Source: Tenrec ecaudatus
Lineage: Eukaryota; Chordata; Mammalia; Afrosoricida; Tenrecidae
Assembly (NCBI RefSeq): GCF_050624435.1
Contig: NC_134546.1
Location: 77,789,700 to 77,853,699, forward strand
Direction: 5' to 3'
Length of the DNA stretch: 64,000 nucleotides
The translations under genes were made by a program, and so were the position numbers. The notes below the pieces were generated by a model. It worked only from the letters and a program-made list of their open reading frames with translations. It was not told the origin of the DNA and searched no databases. Shown piece after piece: positions 45,465-56,850 of the stretch (position 1 is the first letter of the stretch; each line of letters begins with the position of its first letter).

Positions 45465-47440
45465 GGAAAGTGATGTGTAGATGGGTAATGTCATGAGGTT
45501 GACACTCAAGGAGACCCCTACAAACCACTGCTATGAAATTATTTGAGACGATCATGGCAGTCAAACAGAGAAAAGGAGGTGACCTGAACTAGTGTGTAGT
45601 TACATCATGGTCTCAAGCTTAAATTGGTCAGACAAGTGTCAAGAGCAGACGCTGTGATGGTGGTTTGGTGAAATGAACAGGATCAAGTGATGCTCTGCGA
45701 TGTGCATATGAAAAGGGAGCTGACTCAATGATCTCCAAATGAAAAATGCTAGAGTGTCCTGTGATTGAACCCCTGGATTTTAGTGAAATCAATGCATCTT
45801 CATTTCAAAACAATTGCTTATGCGTTTCAGCAAATTCTGGCCCAAAGAAGTCCAGGTGACCAACTTGGATTTCCCCACTGTAAAAATATATATTAATTTG
45901 GAGATATACAGATTCTAATTCACCAGGAAATGAGTGATGTCAATCCTAAGTCTGCAAAAAAAGTTTTCAACTTTGTTAGGAGGAAGGAAGCTGAATGGGG
46001 ATTGAGCTTTAAAACTGCATGTTTAGAGATAGTGTCAGAGTTTCTATAGTCAATAATATGAACAATTTTTCAAAATTAGACAATCTTTGAGTTTAGTGAA
46101 TAAAAGTAAGGTGAGACCAATGAGCAGTTGTGATGGGGCTGTGCCCAGAGCACAAATGGAGAGGCTGTCTCTGGTTGGAGATGCTCACATTTCAATTGAA
46201 CTAGAGCCCCCTGGGTAAGGGACATTTAAAAGAGTGTCTGCGCTCATTCTCTAAATGTTGAGGATCAGCTGCATGGATGGACCTAATTTTAATGGAGAGT
46301 GACAATGTCTTTTGATTCAAGATGTAAAGTACTGTTCTTGGCTCTTATTCGTATTCTGATCCTGTTTTTAAATGATTGTTTTCCATTTACTGCTCTCCTG
46401 AATTTTTGCACTTGAAATCATGACCTGGCTGATTTTGCACTCTTGTGGATATTCCAGCAAACAAAGGGGGGTGTCTCTATTCAGAATCTTGCATTTTTAG
46501 AGGCTACAGAGTTAAATACTGTCTTGCCTGGGGCCCAACTTTTCTAGGTGGTATGTTCTTCCCTGAGACCCTATGCCACTTGAATCTCTATTTACACTGA
46601 GGTTGACCTCGATCATCAGGCTCTGGGATGGAGTATGTGTTTTGCATGTAAGAGCGGTGGGGTTGGTGATGTCCATGCCCAAGGTGGGAAAAATCCTAGC
46701 TGCATAAGATTTGTAGGGGACAATGCCAACTTGAAACATTCTGCCAGAGACTTCAGGTCATATTGCATAAATAAACTGCAAATCTAGGAGTGGAGCGTGT
46801 CCTTTGGACCTAGAGCCTGGTTTACCCCTTCCCGGCCTTCAGAATTTGGACTGAATAGAATCCACCACCACCTGATTCATTCCAAACATTCAAGAATTTC
46901 TGTTGGACGTTGCAGTGATTCTCAGAACCCAGAAGCATGAGGGGATCTCCTCAAGGGAGGAGTGGGCGGAAATTGGAATGGTATGGCTTCATAGAAGAGT
47001 TGTACCTTTGAGGAATTTTCAACCCCATCTCTTTGGGACTAATCTGGTATGCATGCTTCTCAAAGATGTTGCTTCCCCTCAAGGAAAAGTACCAAGTACT
47101 ATGAGGAGGTTAATTGGGTGTACAGAAAACTAAATAAGGGATCTTGAAGAGTGTGAGGTTTGAAAGTATCTTGGAGTCCAATTTCCAATTGATGGTGTCA
47201 ACAGACTATCCTGCCCACTTTCTAGGGCACAGGACATAGAGGAGCCTAAGGCAGGGAAGGGGCTATGGTGGGCTGGAGGGAGAGAACACTGAGCTCAGAA
47301 ATCCTTGGATTTCCTTTGATGCTTCGCACACAGCTCTTAGGGAAAACCTGTTCTCACTATCGACTAACATGCTTATGATTTTAAATGAAAGGTTACTCTA
47401 CAATGGGCTCAGAAGGTAGAGGGGAGTCTGAGCTCTATCA
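45465..47440. other. No recognised gene
   Basis: About 2 kb upstream of the IGHV4-like promoter. Short frames at 46512-46739 (minus) and 46903-47133 (plus) have no motif. No RSS, LTR or SINE noticed. Confidence 0.5.
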
Positions 47441-47471
47441 CTTTCTGTTTATAAGGCCTGGGCTCCGTCAC

Positions 47472-47479
47472 ATGCAAAT
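47472..47479 (+). promoter_or_regulatory. Octamer of the IGHV4-like gene
   Basis: Perfect atgcaaat, 111 bases upstream of the leader ATG, preceded by a TATA-like ttataagg at ~47449. Confidence 0.9.
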
Positions 47480-47582
47480 TATTCTCAGGTACTAGGGTAC
47501 AATTTCACTCAGGCTGGAAAAGCTATCAGTTCTCTTCAGACAACGCTGTAGGTCTCTTGGGAATCAGAGCTGTGGTCTAAAG

Positions 47583-48025
47583 ATGCTATTGCTGTGTGTT
47601 CTCCTGTGCCTGGTGACAGTTCCCCAAGGTGAGTGATTCCGATATCTGACCTGGGTATATGGGGATGGTTGTAGACTTCAAGTGACTGACAAGGACAATA
47701 TGTTTTTGTTTTCAGGGATCCTATCCCAGGTGCAGCTTCAGGAATCGGGTCCAGGGCTGGTGAAGCCCTCCCAGAAGCTGTCCCTCACCTGCACTGTCTC
47801 TGGTTTCTCCATCACAAGCAGTGGTTACTGCTGGGACTGGATCCGCCAGCCATCAGGGAAAGGGCTGCAGTGGATGGGACAGATATGCTATGATGGTAAT
47901 ACATATTATAACCCGTCCTTTCAAAGCCGACTCTCCGTCACCAGAGACACATCAAAGAATCAGTTCTCCCTGCAACTGAGCTCTGTGACTGCTGAGGACA
48001 CGGCCATGTATTACTGTGCAAGGAG
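47583..48025 (+). CDS. IGHV4: IGHV4-like germline V gene with two extra cysteines
   Basis: Clan II germline V gene. Exon 1 is 47583-47628 ([15 protein letters not shown]) with donor gtgagtg. The intron is 47629-47715 and the acceptor ttttcag. Exon 2 is 47716-48025. The mature region starts at 47727 ([18 protein letters not shown]). Canonical Cys in [12 protein letters not shown]2 [16 protein letters not shown]3 [18 protein letters not shown] and end MYYCAR. CDR1 (SSGYCWDW) and CDR2 (QICYDGN) each hold a Cys, at 47829-47831 and 47886-47888. In human IGHV4 and mouse IGHV3 relatives these sites are usually Tyr or Ser. Exon open, octamer perfect. The RSS spacer is 21 rather than 23 nt, so usage may be reduced. 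Confidence 0.9.
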
Positions 48026-48062
48026 CACAGTGAGGGGAAGTCTGTGAGCCCAGACACAAACC
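48026..48062 (+). promoter_or_regulatory. RSS with 21-nt spacer
   Basis: Heptamer cacagtg at 48026-48032 and nonamer acacaaacc at 48054-48062, both consensus, but only 21 bases between them. Two bases are missing relative to the aggggaagtcagtgtgagcccag-type spacer of other V genes here. Confidence 0.88.
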
Positions 48063-48920
48063 TCCCCTGCAGGGGAGACACTGGGCAGCAGGGGGCGCGC
48101 AGCACCCACTGACACCCAACCCTAGACAGGCACAGATAGATGACAGGGAGGATTTCCTGTTGGAATTAGGGCCTTTTTCTTTGCTCTCATCATCCCCAGA
48201 GACAATTTTTCCTTTTTCTTTTCTCTAAATATTTTCCTTACTGTGAGAATGAAAGGAAGAACTAGCATTCTCTGTTTGCAGCACTAATATTAAAGGTGAT
48301 GCTGACCCTTCGTTATCATTCTCTATGCCCCATTTTCCTTTGTGAGAAACAGACTATCATCCTCACACTGTCTGTGACTCAAAATCTGTTGACAACGAAA
48401 TACAGGCATGTGCAGATTCATGCGTGCAGTGTATGATTTTAAATGTTCTGAGCTCATTACTCTATTACAGCGCATTGTCAGGTCTCTGTAGTTGTCTCTG
48501 CATTATTCCCTGTGCACTGTGGGTAGTGATTGACTAATATTCATTATGTCTGAGAAAATAATTGTGGAGACGTCTGGGTCTAAACTTGTGAACTGTCCAT
48601 AGTGATGCTTGCTACCCATTACCTTCCTTTATGCAGAAACTAGTGTTACAGCCATAGAGAGACCCCTGACACTGTGAACAGGTGAACTGAATGACCTGTC
48701 TGGTGAGTGAAGTCATTAGTAATATCATTCTTTGGAGTCACAGTTAAGGTAACACTCATTGGGAAGGAAACTTTGATTCCAAAAGATAGCAAATGAGTTA
48801 CAAGAGAAGGAAATTGAAAAATAATATCTCAGAACGGTCCGCCTTCTCAATTGAGAGTAGTGACATTTCTCACATATTTGGATCAGGTGATCAGGGTAAC
48901 CATTTCCTAGAGAAAGGACA
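48063..48920. other. IGHV4 3' flank and unassigned DNA
   Basis: Begins with standard V 3' flank (ctcccctgcagggga). Nothing recognised beyond. Confidence 0.5.
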
Positions 48921-48924
48921 TCCT

Positions 48925-49130
48925 ATTTGGCAGAGTGTCACAAAAATGAAGGGAAACACTCAGCTAGATGCACAGACAGAGTGGCTGCAAAAATGGTATT
49001 AAACTTAAGAGCAAGTGAGGATGGTTCAAGACTTGGCAGTTTAGTTACTTGTCCTGTTGTGCACAGAACCATTGTGAGTCAAACGGATTCAAAAGCCCCC
49101 AGCAACATCTTTGATGGAGTGAGGTGAAGA
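48925..49130 (+). mobile_element. RTE LINE 3' tail
   Basis: cagacagagtggctgcaaaa, gagcaagtgaggatggttca and tgtgagtcaaacggattcaa match the last ~200 bases of RTE elements. Confidence 0.6.
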
Positions 49131-49339
49131 AAATTGAGATTAATTTTGGTCATTCAAATGTAATTACCTAAAATTATCATAAATTATACCATTTTAAAAT
49201 GTAAAATTACTTAACATTTAAAATACAATAGCTATACCATTTCTAATTAAGTTATAGCTATGTGCCTTGCAAATGATTAGGAAACAAAGTTCAATAAATA
49301 CATAATAAATACTATAAATAAAAAAATATTATATTAACG

Positions 49340-49480
49340 TCCACTCTCCTTGGTGGCATAGAGGATTTCACATTTGGATGTTAAGTGCAAGGTCAGCAGA
49401 TAAAATCCACCAGCCATTCTGAGAAAGAGAGATGAGGTTCTAAAGAGTTCTACAAGGATTGCAAATTATATAATCCAAAT
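49340..49480 (+). mobile_element. Truncated AfroSINE
   Basis: tccttggtggcatagaggat and caaggtcagcagataaaatc, caccagc: 5' tRNA-like part. The tail is lost. Confidence 0.7.
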
Positions 49481-49869
49481 TCAAAGGAGAGAATAGTGTC
49501 AGAGCTTAAATTGTGAGAATCTGCCATGCAGAGGGCTGTGGATGACAGTGGAGGCTCAAACACATTTGTAGGATCTTCACGGGGAATACACCTCCAGTGA
49601 TTTCCCTCTCACCATATCTGAGGGGTGGAACAAGCTGGCGGTCAGAGAGAGAGATTGGAGAGATGACTATAGTAGGTCAAAATGACTCACCTACCTGACT
49701 TTGATGGTTAAAATCTTGTCATTTGATCTTCGTTTTGATATGCTTTGTGATTGACATGGGTTTTAATGTTTTCTGGTTTTCTTTTATATACTTAGGGTTA
49801 ATTTCTGCTGTGTTCAGTCATTGTTAGCAGCATTTTTGACTCTCTTTATAACTTTTTTTATGTTTTTCA

Positions 49870-50110
49870 ATTTACGTAGTGCACAATGGGTGAATCTACA
49901 AGATACTAACTAGAATAAAGGTTCACAGGGGCTTCAGCAAGAGAGGTGGGGAGAAAAGGGAATTTAATAGAAAGGAGTTCAACAAGGAAGAACATGTTTT
50001 CTAACTGGTTGTGGTAGTGATTGTAAAACACTGCTTACATGATTGAACTCTGGAATGGTATGATGTCTGGATTAGCTCTTAATAAAATTATTTTTTAAAG
50101 AAATGAAATG
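49870..50110 (+). mobile_element. LINE-like 3' end with poly(A) signal
   Basis: Ends gctcttaataaaattatt and an A-rich tail. Collinear with 51390-51615 (ttcaacaaggaagaacatgt and ttcaataaggaagagagtgt; tgattgtaaaacactgctta and caattgtacaatactgcttg). Confidence 0.55.
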
Positions 50111-51385
50111 GCAAAAGATATTAGTTGCAGGACAAATGTTTTAAAACATTTTTATTTTGAATACTGTTAAAATTATTTTAATAAATTAATATTGCACATT
50201 AAAAAAGAAATCTAACATTGACATAATGTTATGTAATATATATTTCATTTAAATTTTTGCTGATTTCTCAGTTATAAAAATTTACAGTGCCTAAAACCCT
50301 AATGAGCAGATCTACTCTGCTCTAGATGGTCACTATGAGTCAGAATTAACTTGGTGCCAATTATGTCAATTGTGTTTCCAATTTGTATCTTATGTTGGTT
50401 GCTTATCTCCATTATTTTGTTTTCTGTGTATTCTGTATTTTGTTTAATCATATTTAATACTATTGTCAGAAATTGTTCTTTTTCCCCCATTATCTTGGTT
50501 TCCATAGAATTTCCTACATTGTGTTTTTAGGCTGATGATGCCATCTTTTTCTGTGGGATCATTTATGGTATTATAATATCTTTATTAACATTTTGATGAT
50601 TTTCCTTTTAAATACATTTTTTGCTGGTTGTGCTTCAATTTACAAGGTAGCTTGATAAAAATAACTTTACTCTTCCTTACATTTGTATGTTTCCCCTCTG
50701 TTTTAGTGTAAGGACGTTTTAACAGTATATTTCAGTTAAACCAATGTCCAACTTTCCAGCAAAAGTGCAGCTTACACACAGGCAATGTATACAACAGTAT
50801 GTTTTTTTTCACACAGAGGAGAGATAGAGCTGGCTCATCGTCAGGAGTGGGCATCAGTCTCCACAGCCAGCGGTTTCACTCTGTAGTCAGTGCTTTCACT
50901 CAGTGGCCAGCGGTTTCACTCTGTGGCTTGTTTATGCTGCAGTTGAAGAACAGTGTTCCCTCATCAACAACAAAGATAGAGAAATAGGGTTGTGCTATGA
51001 GGTAGAATCTCCTGGAAGACAGTGAGTTGGTTTTGTTGTTGTTGTTTTGTATAGTCCATGTAATGTGCGTAACAATTGGTTTGGGGGATGTTAGCTTGTG
51101 TTCAAAAGAAGATAGAAGAGGGATGTTGTAGGACACCAGTGACTAAAGTGTGTTTTTGGATCCAGAAGCCTAGGGAAAGGCAGTCAGACAACAAGGTCAT
51201 CACTTTACAGCAGCCAGACTGACATATTTGACCTAAGCACACCTGGGTCTGTTATGGACACTGGGGAAGGGCAGCAGATGGCACATGAACTTCCTGCGTT
51301 CTCAATTTCCAATTCCTAATGTGGTTTATTTCAGATATATTTTGTCACTTGCGGTAACATTCTTAAATTTTTCTTGTTTTTCTGT
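50111..51385. other. Unassigned; short minisatellite at 50865-50935
   Basis: Three imperfect ~24-base units built on cagcggtttcactctgtgg. RTE/SINE-like tail near 50320-50365 (atgagtcagaattaacttgg). No gene. Confidence 0.5.
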
Positions 51386-51389
51386 CTTA

Positions 51390-51615
51390 CATTAGATGAA
51401 ACCCGAGATTGAAGAACATATAGAGATAGCAAAGAGAATAAGGGATTCTGGGGCCTACAGTGGGGGGTGGGATAAAAGGGAGCTGATGCCAAAGAGTTCA
51501 ATAAGGAAGAGAGTGTTTTGAAACTAATTTTGGTGGCAATTGTACAATACTGCTTGATGCACTTGAATGAAGAATTGATATGATTATTATGACCAATTAC
51601 AATGGTTTTGGAGGG
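51390..51615 (+). mobile_element. Second copy of the LINE-like 3' end
   Basis: See 49870-50110. The end reads caattacaatggttttgg without a clear AATAAA. Confidence 0.5.
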
Positions 51616-52149
51616 AAAAATGAGAAAATAAATTAAATATTAAATAAAGGCTATGCCATTGATAACACTCTTTGATTTCAAATTTCTGGCTTATAAAATA
51701 ATCTCTTTTCCAGTTCAATATTTTAGCTAGTTTTTTGAAGTGTTGTACCAGCAAGACTTTCCATAAGTTTCTGATTATGCATGAAGAAATTATCTTCCAT
51801 TTTAAAACTTATTTTTCTCATAGTATTTTCTCATGTATAGGCAAAAAATAATATTTTCAACATGCTTCTTGTGCATAATGCAGTGGCATTAGATTATCAT
51901 CATGTTCAATAATTGCCAACAGCTGGAAAATTTCCTGTCACACACATCACAGAAACCCCTAAAACATAATTCTGACTTGACAATTTCCTCCTTAACATGG
52001 AATAAATAACTCTATTAATTTCTTGCTCTATTTTGAATCAAAGTCTGCTTAAAGAACCTTTCTCTTACTGTGAAAATAAGGAACCCTACACTGTGTTAAA
52101 TACCTCCATTGTCTTTCAGGCAGATTTCTTTCTTAATCAGTATTTTTTT

Positions 52150-53096
52150 TCAATCATTATATTGGGGCCTTTACACCTCTTATCACAATCCATACATACA
52201 TCCATTGTATCAAGCACATTTGTCCATTTGTTGCCCTCATCTTCTCAAAACATTTGCTTTCCACTTGAGCCCTTGGGATCATCTCCTGACTTCCCGCTCC
52301 GCCCACCTTATTGAACCCTTGATAATTTATAAATTATTCTTATTTTGTCATACCTTACCTACTCCCTTCACCCACTTTTCTGTTGTCCATCCCTCAGGGA
52401 GGAGGTTATATGTAGATCCTTGTAATCGGCTCCCTCTTTCCAACCCACCCTCCCTCCCTCCATCCACCCTCCACTCTCAGCACTGTTCCTGAGGGCTCAT
52501 CTGTCCTGGATTCCCTGTGTTTCCAGTTCCTATCTGTACCAGTGTACATCCTCTGGTACAGCTGGATTTGTAAGGTAGAATTGGGATTATGATAGTGGGA
52601 TGAGAGAAAGCATTTAAGAGCCAGAGGAAAGTTGTGTGTTTCATCATTGCTACACTGCACCCTTACTGGCTCATCTCCTCCCCACAACCCTTCTGTAAGG
52701 GGATGTCCAGCTGCCTACACATAAGCTTTGGGTCCCCACTCCACACTTCCCTTCATTCACAATTATATGACTGTTTTGTTCTTTGATGCCTGATACCTGA
52801 TCTCTTCAACAGCTTGTGATCCCACAGGCTGGTGTGCTTCTTCCATGTGAGTTTTGTTGTTGCTGAGCTAGATGGCTGCTTGTTTACATTCAAGTTTTTA
52901 AGACCCTAGGCGCTATATCTTTTGATAGCGGGGCTCCATCATGTTACTTCACACATTTGCTTATGCACACATTTGTCTTCAGCGATTGTGTCAGGAAGGT
53001 GAGCATCATGGAATACCAGTTTAATAGAACAAAGTATTCTTACATTGAGGGAGTACTTGAGTGGAGGCCCAATGTCCATCTGCTACCTTAATACTA
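52150..53096 (-). mobile_element. LINE 3' end, part 1 (interrupted by an LTR)
   Basis: A nearly complete copy of the family at 10600-11690 in the opposite orientation, from ggcctttacacctcttatc to gctaccttaatacta. It resumes after the LTR. Confidence 0.85.
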
Positions 53097-53873
53097 TGTG
53101 GGAAACAGAAAGATTTCTCACAAGCCATCTCCCCCAAATATGTTACACTGCTTGCAGCTAATCATAAAAGTTACTTCCCTTGAGACAATCAGCTGCCAGA
53201 CTGCTGTCTCCTCCCATCACAGGTGGGCCTGCTCCCTGCTGCAGGGGACAATGGGTTACTTCTCCCTGAGGCTTTTGAGCATTAGCTTGGTTCCTGTAGG
53301 TGGGATTTACACCTACTGATAATAGTTCCTATGGAGATCCAGAGAACAGATCAAACCCGCTCAGTGACATCAAGTTAGGCTGCCATCCTGAATATAGAAT
53401 CTGCCTGTCTTGTCACATGGATACCCCCAATCCCTCCTCTTCCTATTGAGTGTATACCCCTAGATTGTCCCCCTCTCATTGCTGTATAACCTATATTGCA
53501 AACCCTTCCTGTGACATATGTCTTTACCTATAATTAGTGGGCTTGCACACTTCCCCCAGAGGTATATGTGCAGGGTTAATAAAAAGTGCCCTCTCTCTCA
53601 GCTCCTCCCTTGATCTCTCCTCAGCTCCAACTATCCTTTCCCATCCTCGCTCCCCTGTTCCCTTTCCCCTTGTCCTCCTTCCCTTCCACCTCTCTTCACG
53701 TGGACCTTAGAAAAGCATACTACCATGAAATGTGTCTGACTCCATTATTTAAATCTCTTTTATCTCTCATGCGCATCGATGATTTTAATCTAATATTTAT
53801 ATATCTCAACTGTACAATTGTGCCTGTCGAACCCACGATTAGTGGTGGGGGGCCGGCACCCCTTCCAACCACA
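53097..53873 (+). mobile_element. Class II-type solo LTR with 6-bp TSD
   Basis: 777 bp, begins tgtgggaaacaga and ends ccaaccaca (TG...CA). The hexamer atacta flanks it exactly (53091-53096 and 53874-53879), and the interrupted LINE reads continuously across one copy. An AATAAA signal lies at 53578-53583 before a pyrimidine-rich stretch. A 6-bp duplication fits betaretrovirus-like (class II) integration. No internal coding sequence, so it is a solo LTR. Its start is shared with the probable LTR at 33220-33771. Confidence 0.88.
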
Positions 53874-54115
53874 ATACTAAATCTATAAATATATGCACAT
53901 ATCTATTTCCCCATCCTCATATGTAAATATATTTACATATGTGCATGCCTTTATTTAGACCTCTATAAATGCCCTTAGCATCCTAGCTCTTTCCTCTTGT
54001 CCTACAACATGCTCAGCTTTCATTTTGGTTTCAGTAATTCCTCTCAGCTTTATCAGTATTATATTGTGGAATATATTTCAATATCATATCTATATAAATA
54101 TCTATATCTATAGAT
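53874..54115 (-). mobile_element. LINE 3' end, part 2
   Basis: Continues from 53096: atactaaatctataaatata, catctatttccccatcctca, tttatttagacctctataaa. Confidence 0.8.
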
Positions 54116-54162
54116 CATACTTCCTTCTGTTGTACCCAATTCAGGTTGTTCACAAAGCTTTT

Positions 54163-54201
54163 CACAGTGAGGGCGAGTCAGTGTGTGTCCAGACATAAAA
54201 C
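54163..54201 (+). promoter_or_regulatory. Orphan 23-RSS
   Basis: cacagtg (54163-54169), a spacer of exactly 23 and nonamer acataaaac (54193-54201), followed by V-type flank. No V coding sequence is recognisable upstream: a LINE ends ~50-100 bases before. Probably the remains of a V element whose exon was removed. Confidence 0.7.
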
Positions 54202-54900
54202 TATCCTCAGGGAGAAAGCTGACCTAAAGGGAAGCTAAGGACCCACCAGCTCTGGACCAAGAGAAGAAAGAAGTGAGGACAGGAGCCTGGGTAAGGACTG
54301 TAGGCCTGGTCAGCTAGAACTGCTGCACTGACCACTATGGTAGCTCCACTGTCCATGGCAGGAAATCTCCAGAGACAACTCCAGGTAACACTCCTGACAA
54401 TAGTCTGAACACTTAGGACCAGACAAAATGTGCCTGTTCGACCCACAGAAATTGGAAGACAGTGTAAGCCCAGGAAACACCTCTCCTGTATGTGATGGGA
54501 TGCTGTCACCAGGGGCCTCTCTGAAGATACTGAGCCCAACACCCACCCCAAGTACTGAGTCATGGAGAAAAACTGAGCTTCTTCTTATTTCTGTGGTTTC
54601 TTTTAGCCTCACAAATAACCCTGTTATTAGGAAACCTTTTCATTCCAACTCTAAATATAGAAGATAAAATTGAAGTATCTTTTACTTCTTTCCCAATATT
54701 GTGAAATGTAATAAGGGAAAGAAGAATTTGGGAAGACATATACTTGTTTTCATATGTATTCATATGTATGAAAAGATGCAGGTTGACCGTGTCTTGATTC
54801 CAAAATATGGTGAGGATAGAGCTTGTCATTAATTTCAATCGATTATCTGGATGCTTCTGATGGTAATGGACACAAAGTTACATTGAACATGAAATCTCCA
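54202..54900. other. V flank, possible IGHV relic
   Basis: ctccagagacaactccaggt near 54368 resembles IGHV3 FR3 (ISRDNSR) but no further homology holds. Otherwise unassigned. Confidence 0.35.
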
Positions 54901-55054
54901 CAGATGTTCATATGATTGGGAGAGTGAAGACCTCAGAGAGAGGACTGTGTTCTCCCAAGGACTCCACCAGCATCGCTTTTCTAGTCTGAGTCCCAGAGCT
55001 ACGGTCTCCATTTAGCCCTCTCCAACTTTACATACAAGTGCACCTCCCAGTCAC

Positions 55055-55062
55055 ATGCAAAT
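55055..55062 (+). promoter_or_regulatory. Octamer of a clan II pseudogene
   Basis: Perfect atgcaaat, about 107 bases upstream of the leader ATG at 55162. Confidence 0.85.
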
Positions 55063-55161
55063 ACCAGTCCCATGAAACCACAGTGTGCTTGTACTTAAGT
55101 TTGTATTCCTTCACACCCTGGAGAGCATTTTCTGGGTGTCATGAATCTTATCCACATGAAC

Positions 55162-55593
55162 ATGAATTGGGTGTGGGTTTTCCTCTTTCTGGTGGCATCT
55201 CCAGAAGATAAGTGCTTCAGGGATTCACACATGAAGTCTGCGGATGCAGCATCTGAGCACATGACTCACTGTGTTTCTCTTTATCCCCAGGTGTCCTAGC
55301 CAAGGTGCAGCTACAAAGGTCAGGCCCGGACTGGTGAAGCCATCACAGATCCTGGCTCTCACCTGTGCCGTCTCTGGATTCTCTTTAACAAGCTGTAGTG
55401 TGCACTGAATCTGCCAGGCTCCAGGAAAGTAACTGGAGTGGGTTGGTCCAACATGGAGTGGTGGAAGCACACTATACAATCCAGCTCTCAGATACCGGGT
55501 CAGTATCATCTGGGGCACCTCCAAATGCAACTTTTGTTTAAAATTGAGCTCTTTGAATCCCGAGGACACCGCCATGTATTACTGTGCTAGACA
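55162..55593 (+). pseudogene. IGHV4/IGHV2-like (clan II) pseudogene
   Basis: The leader at 55162 reads MNWVWVFLFLVAS. Its donor is agataagt, without the gt. Exon 2 starts at 55291 after atccccag: [12 protein letters not shown], then a one-base loss in cccggactgg shifts frame. In the shifted frames one sees [14 protein letters not shown], a stop after SVH (cac-tga), a stop after the AG-type FR2 text, WSGGST CDR2, and FR3 ending [10 protein letters not shown]. The clan II character is clear (GFSLTS, YNPAL-type CDR2 end). The RSS is perfect. Dead by frameshift, two stops and a broken donor. Confidence 0.88.
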
Positions 55594-55632
55594 CACAGTG
55601 ATGAGAAATCAGTGTGAGCCCAGACACAAACC
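55594..55632 (+). promoter_or_regulatory. Consensus 23-RSS of the clan II pseudogene
   Basis: cacagtg, 23-nt spacer, acacaaacc. Confidence 0.92.
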
Positions 55633-56235
55633 TCCAGGCAACAGGCCATGATTTCAGTGGATGCAAAAGAGAGAAGTCAGTGATGTTTTCCTCTCAGAAG
55701 CTGTGCTTTCCTCACCTTGTCAGCATCTCTCTAGGGACCACCAAGCACAGACTCTAGGGAGCCTTCATGTATCTGAATCTACCTTCTTTTCATTGGAATG
55801 GGCTTTTTCTGTATTTCACCATCTATCCAAAGGTAGAATTCTCAGAAATATTAGTGTGTATTGATTATATCTCCATTTACCAATTAGGGCATTAACCACT
55901 GCTGTTTGTTACAAAAGTAAGAAATATTCCAAAATATCAAACTCACTGCCATCGAGTTGATGACAATTTATGATGACACCCCTGTAGGTTTCCAGGATTG
56001 TATATGTTGTGGGAGTAGAAAGCCCTATCTTTCTTCCTTGAGAGGCTGAAGGTTTCAAACTGTGGATATACACTTCTCAGCCCAATACATAACTAGTATG
56101 CCACCAGCCTCGTTATAAAAACATCAATGCAGCAAAATATTCTCATGTGAGCCCCACATTTTCTCCAAGCATTCAGATGGGCGTCCAAAGTTTTCAATCC
56201 AGTGAATGCTGGCCAATGTATGCTTATGTGATAAT
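55633..56235. other. V 3' flank and unassigned DNA
   Basis: Short V flank, then a degraded SINE/RTE-like piece near 55940-56080 (actgccatcgagttgatgac). No gene. Confidence 0.4.
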
Positions 56236-56239
56236 TTTA

Positions 56240-56680
56240 ACTTAGAATGACCTGGATAATATTGTTGATATTGTTAGGTACCCTTGAGTTGGCTTCAACT
56301 CCCAGAGATCCTATGTACAAGGATGAACTGCTGCCCTGAAGTGCACTCTCCTCAGTCATTCCCTTGTTTGGACTCATCATTGCAGTCTTTGTGACAATCC
56401 ACCTCCTTGAAAGTCTCTCTTTTTCAATGGCATTCCATTTTAACAAGCACAAGACCATTCTCTGTGTTCTGGTTCCTCATGATGACATACCAAATAAGTG
56501 AGATAAAGTCTTACTTGAAAACTTCCAAAAACCATTCCAGATGTGTTAATTCTGAAGGAGACCGACTTGTCCTGCAGGCAGCCTGTGGTATATTTAATAT
56601 TATTCTCTAACACCATAACTCAAATGCATCAACTCTTCTTTGGTATTTCTCTTTTTTCTCCTTCTTTGCATGTGGGTTGG
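56240..56680 (-). mobile_element. RTE LINE 3' fragment
   Basis: Minus-strand RTE text: ccttgagttggcttcaactc, caatccacctccttgaaagt, atgacataccaaataagtga, caaatgcatcaactcttctt. Confidence 0.65.
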
Positions 56681-56689
56681 AATTTTTTA

Positions 56690-56850
56690 TTATTTTATTT
56701 TTATCACTTTATTTGAGGCTGATATGGCTCTTATCACAATCCATCTATCCATTGTGTTGAGCACATTTGTATATATGTTGCCATCATCATTTTCAAAACA
56801 TTTTCTTTCTACTTGAGCCCTTGGTATCAGCTCCTCATTAAAAAAATTCT
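56690..56850 (-). mobile_element. LINE 3'-end fragment
   Basis: atggctcttatcacaatcca and gagcccttggtatcagctcc; minus-strand sense, heavily 5'-truncated. Confidence 0.75.

Noticed and set aside
54207-54563. 118-codon minus-strand frame with hydrophobic stretches
   Set aside because: No recognisable domain; it lies in V flank DNA and is probably fortuitous.
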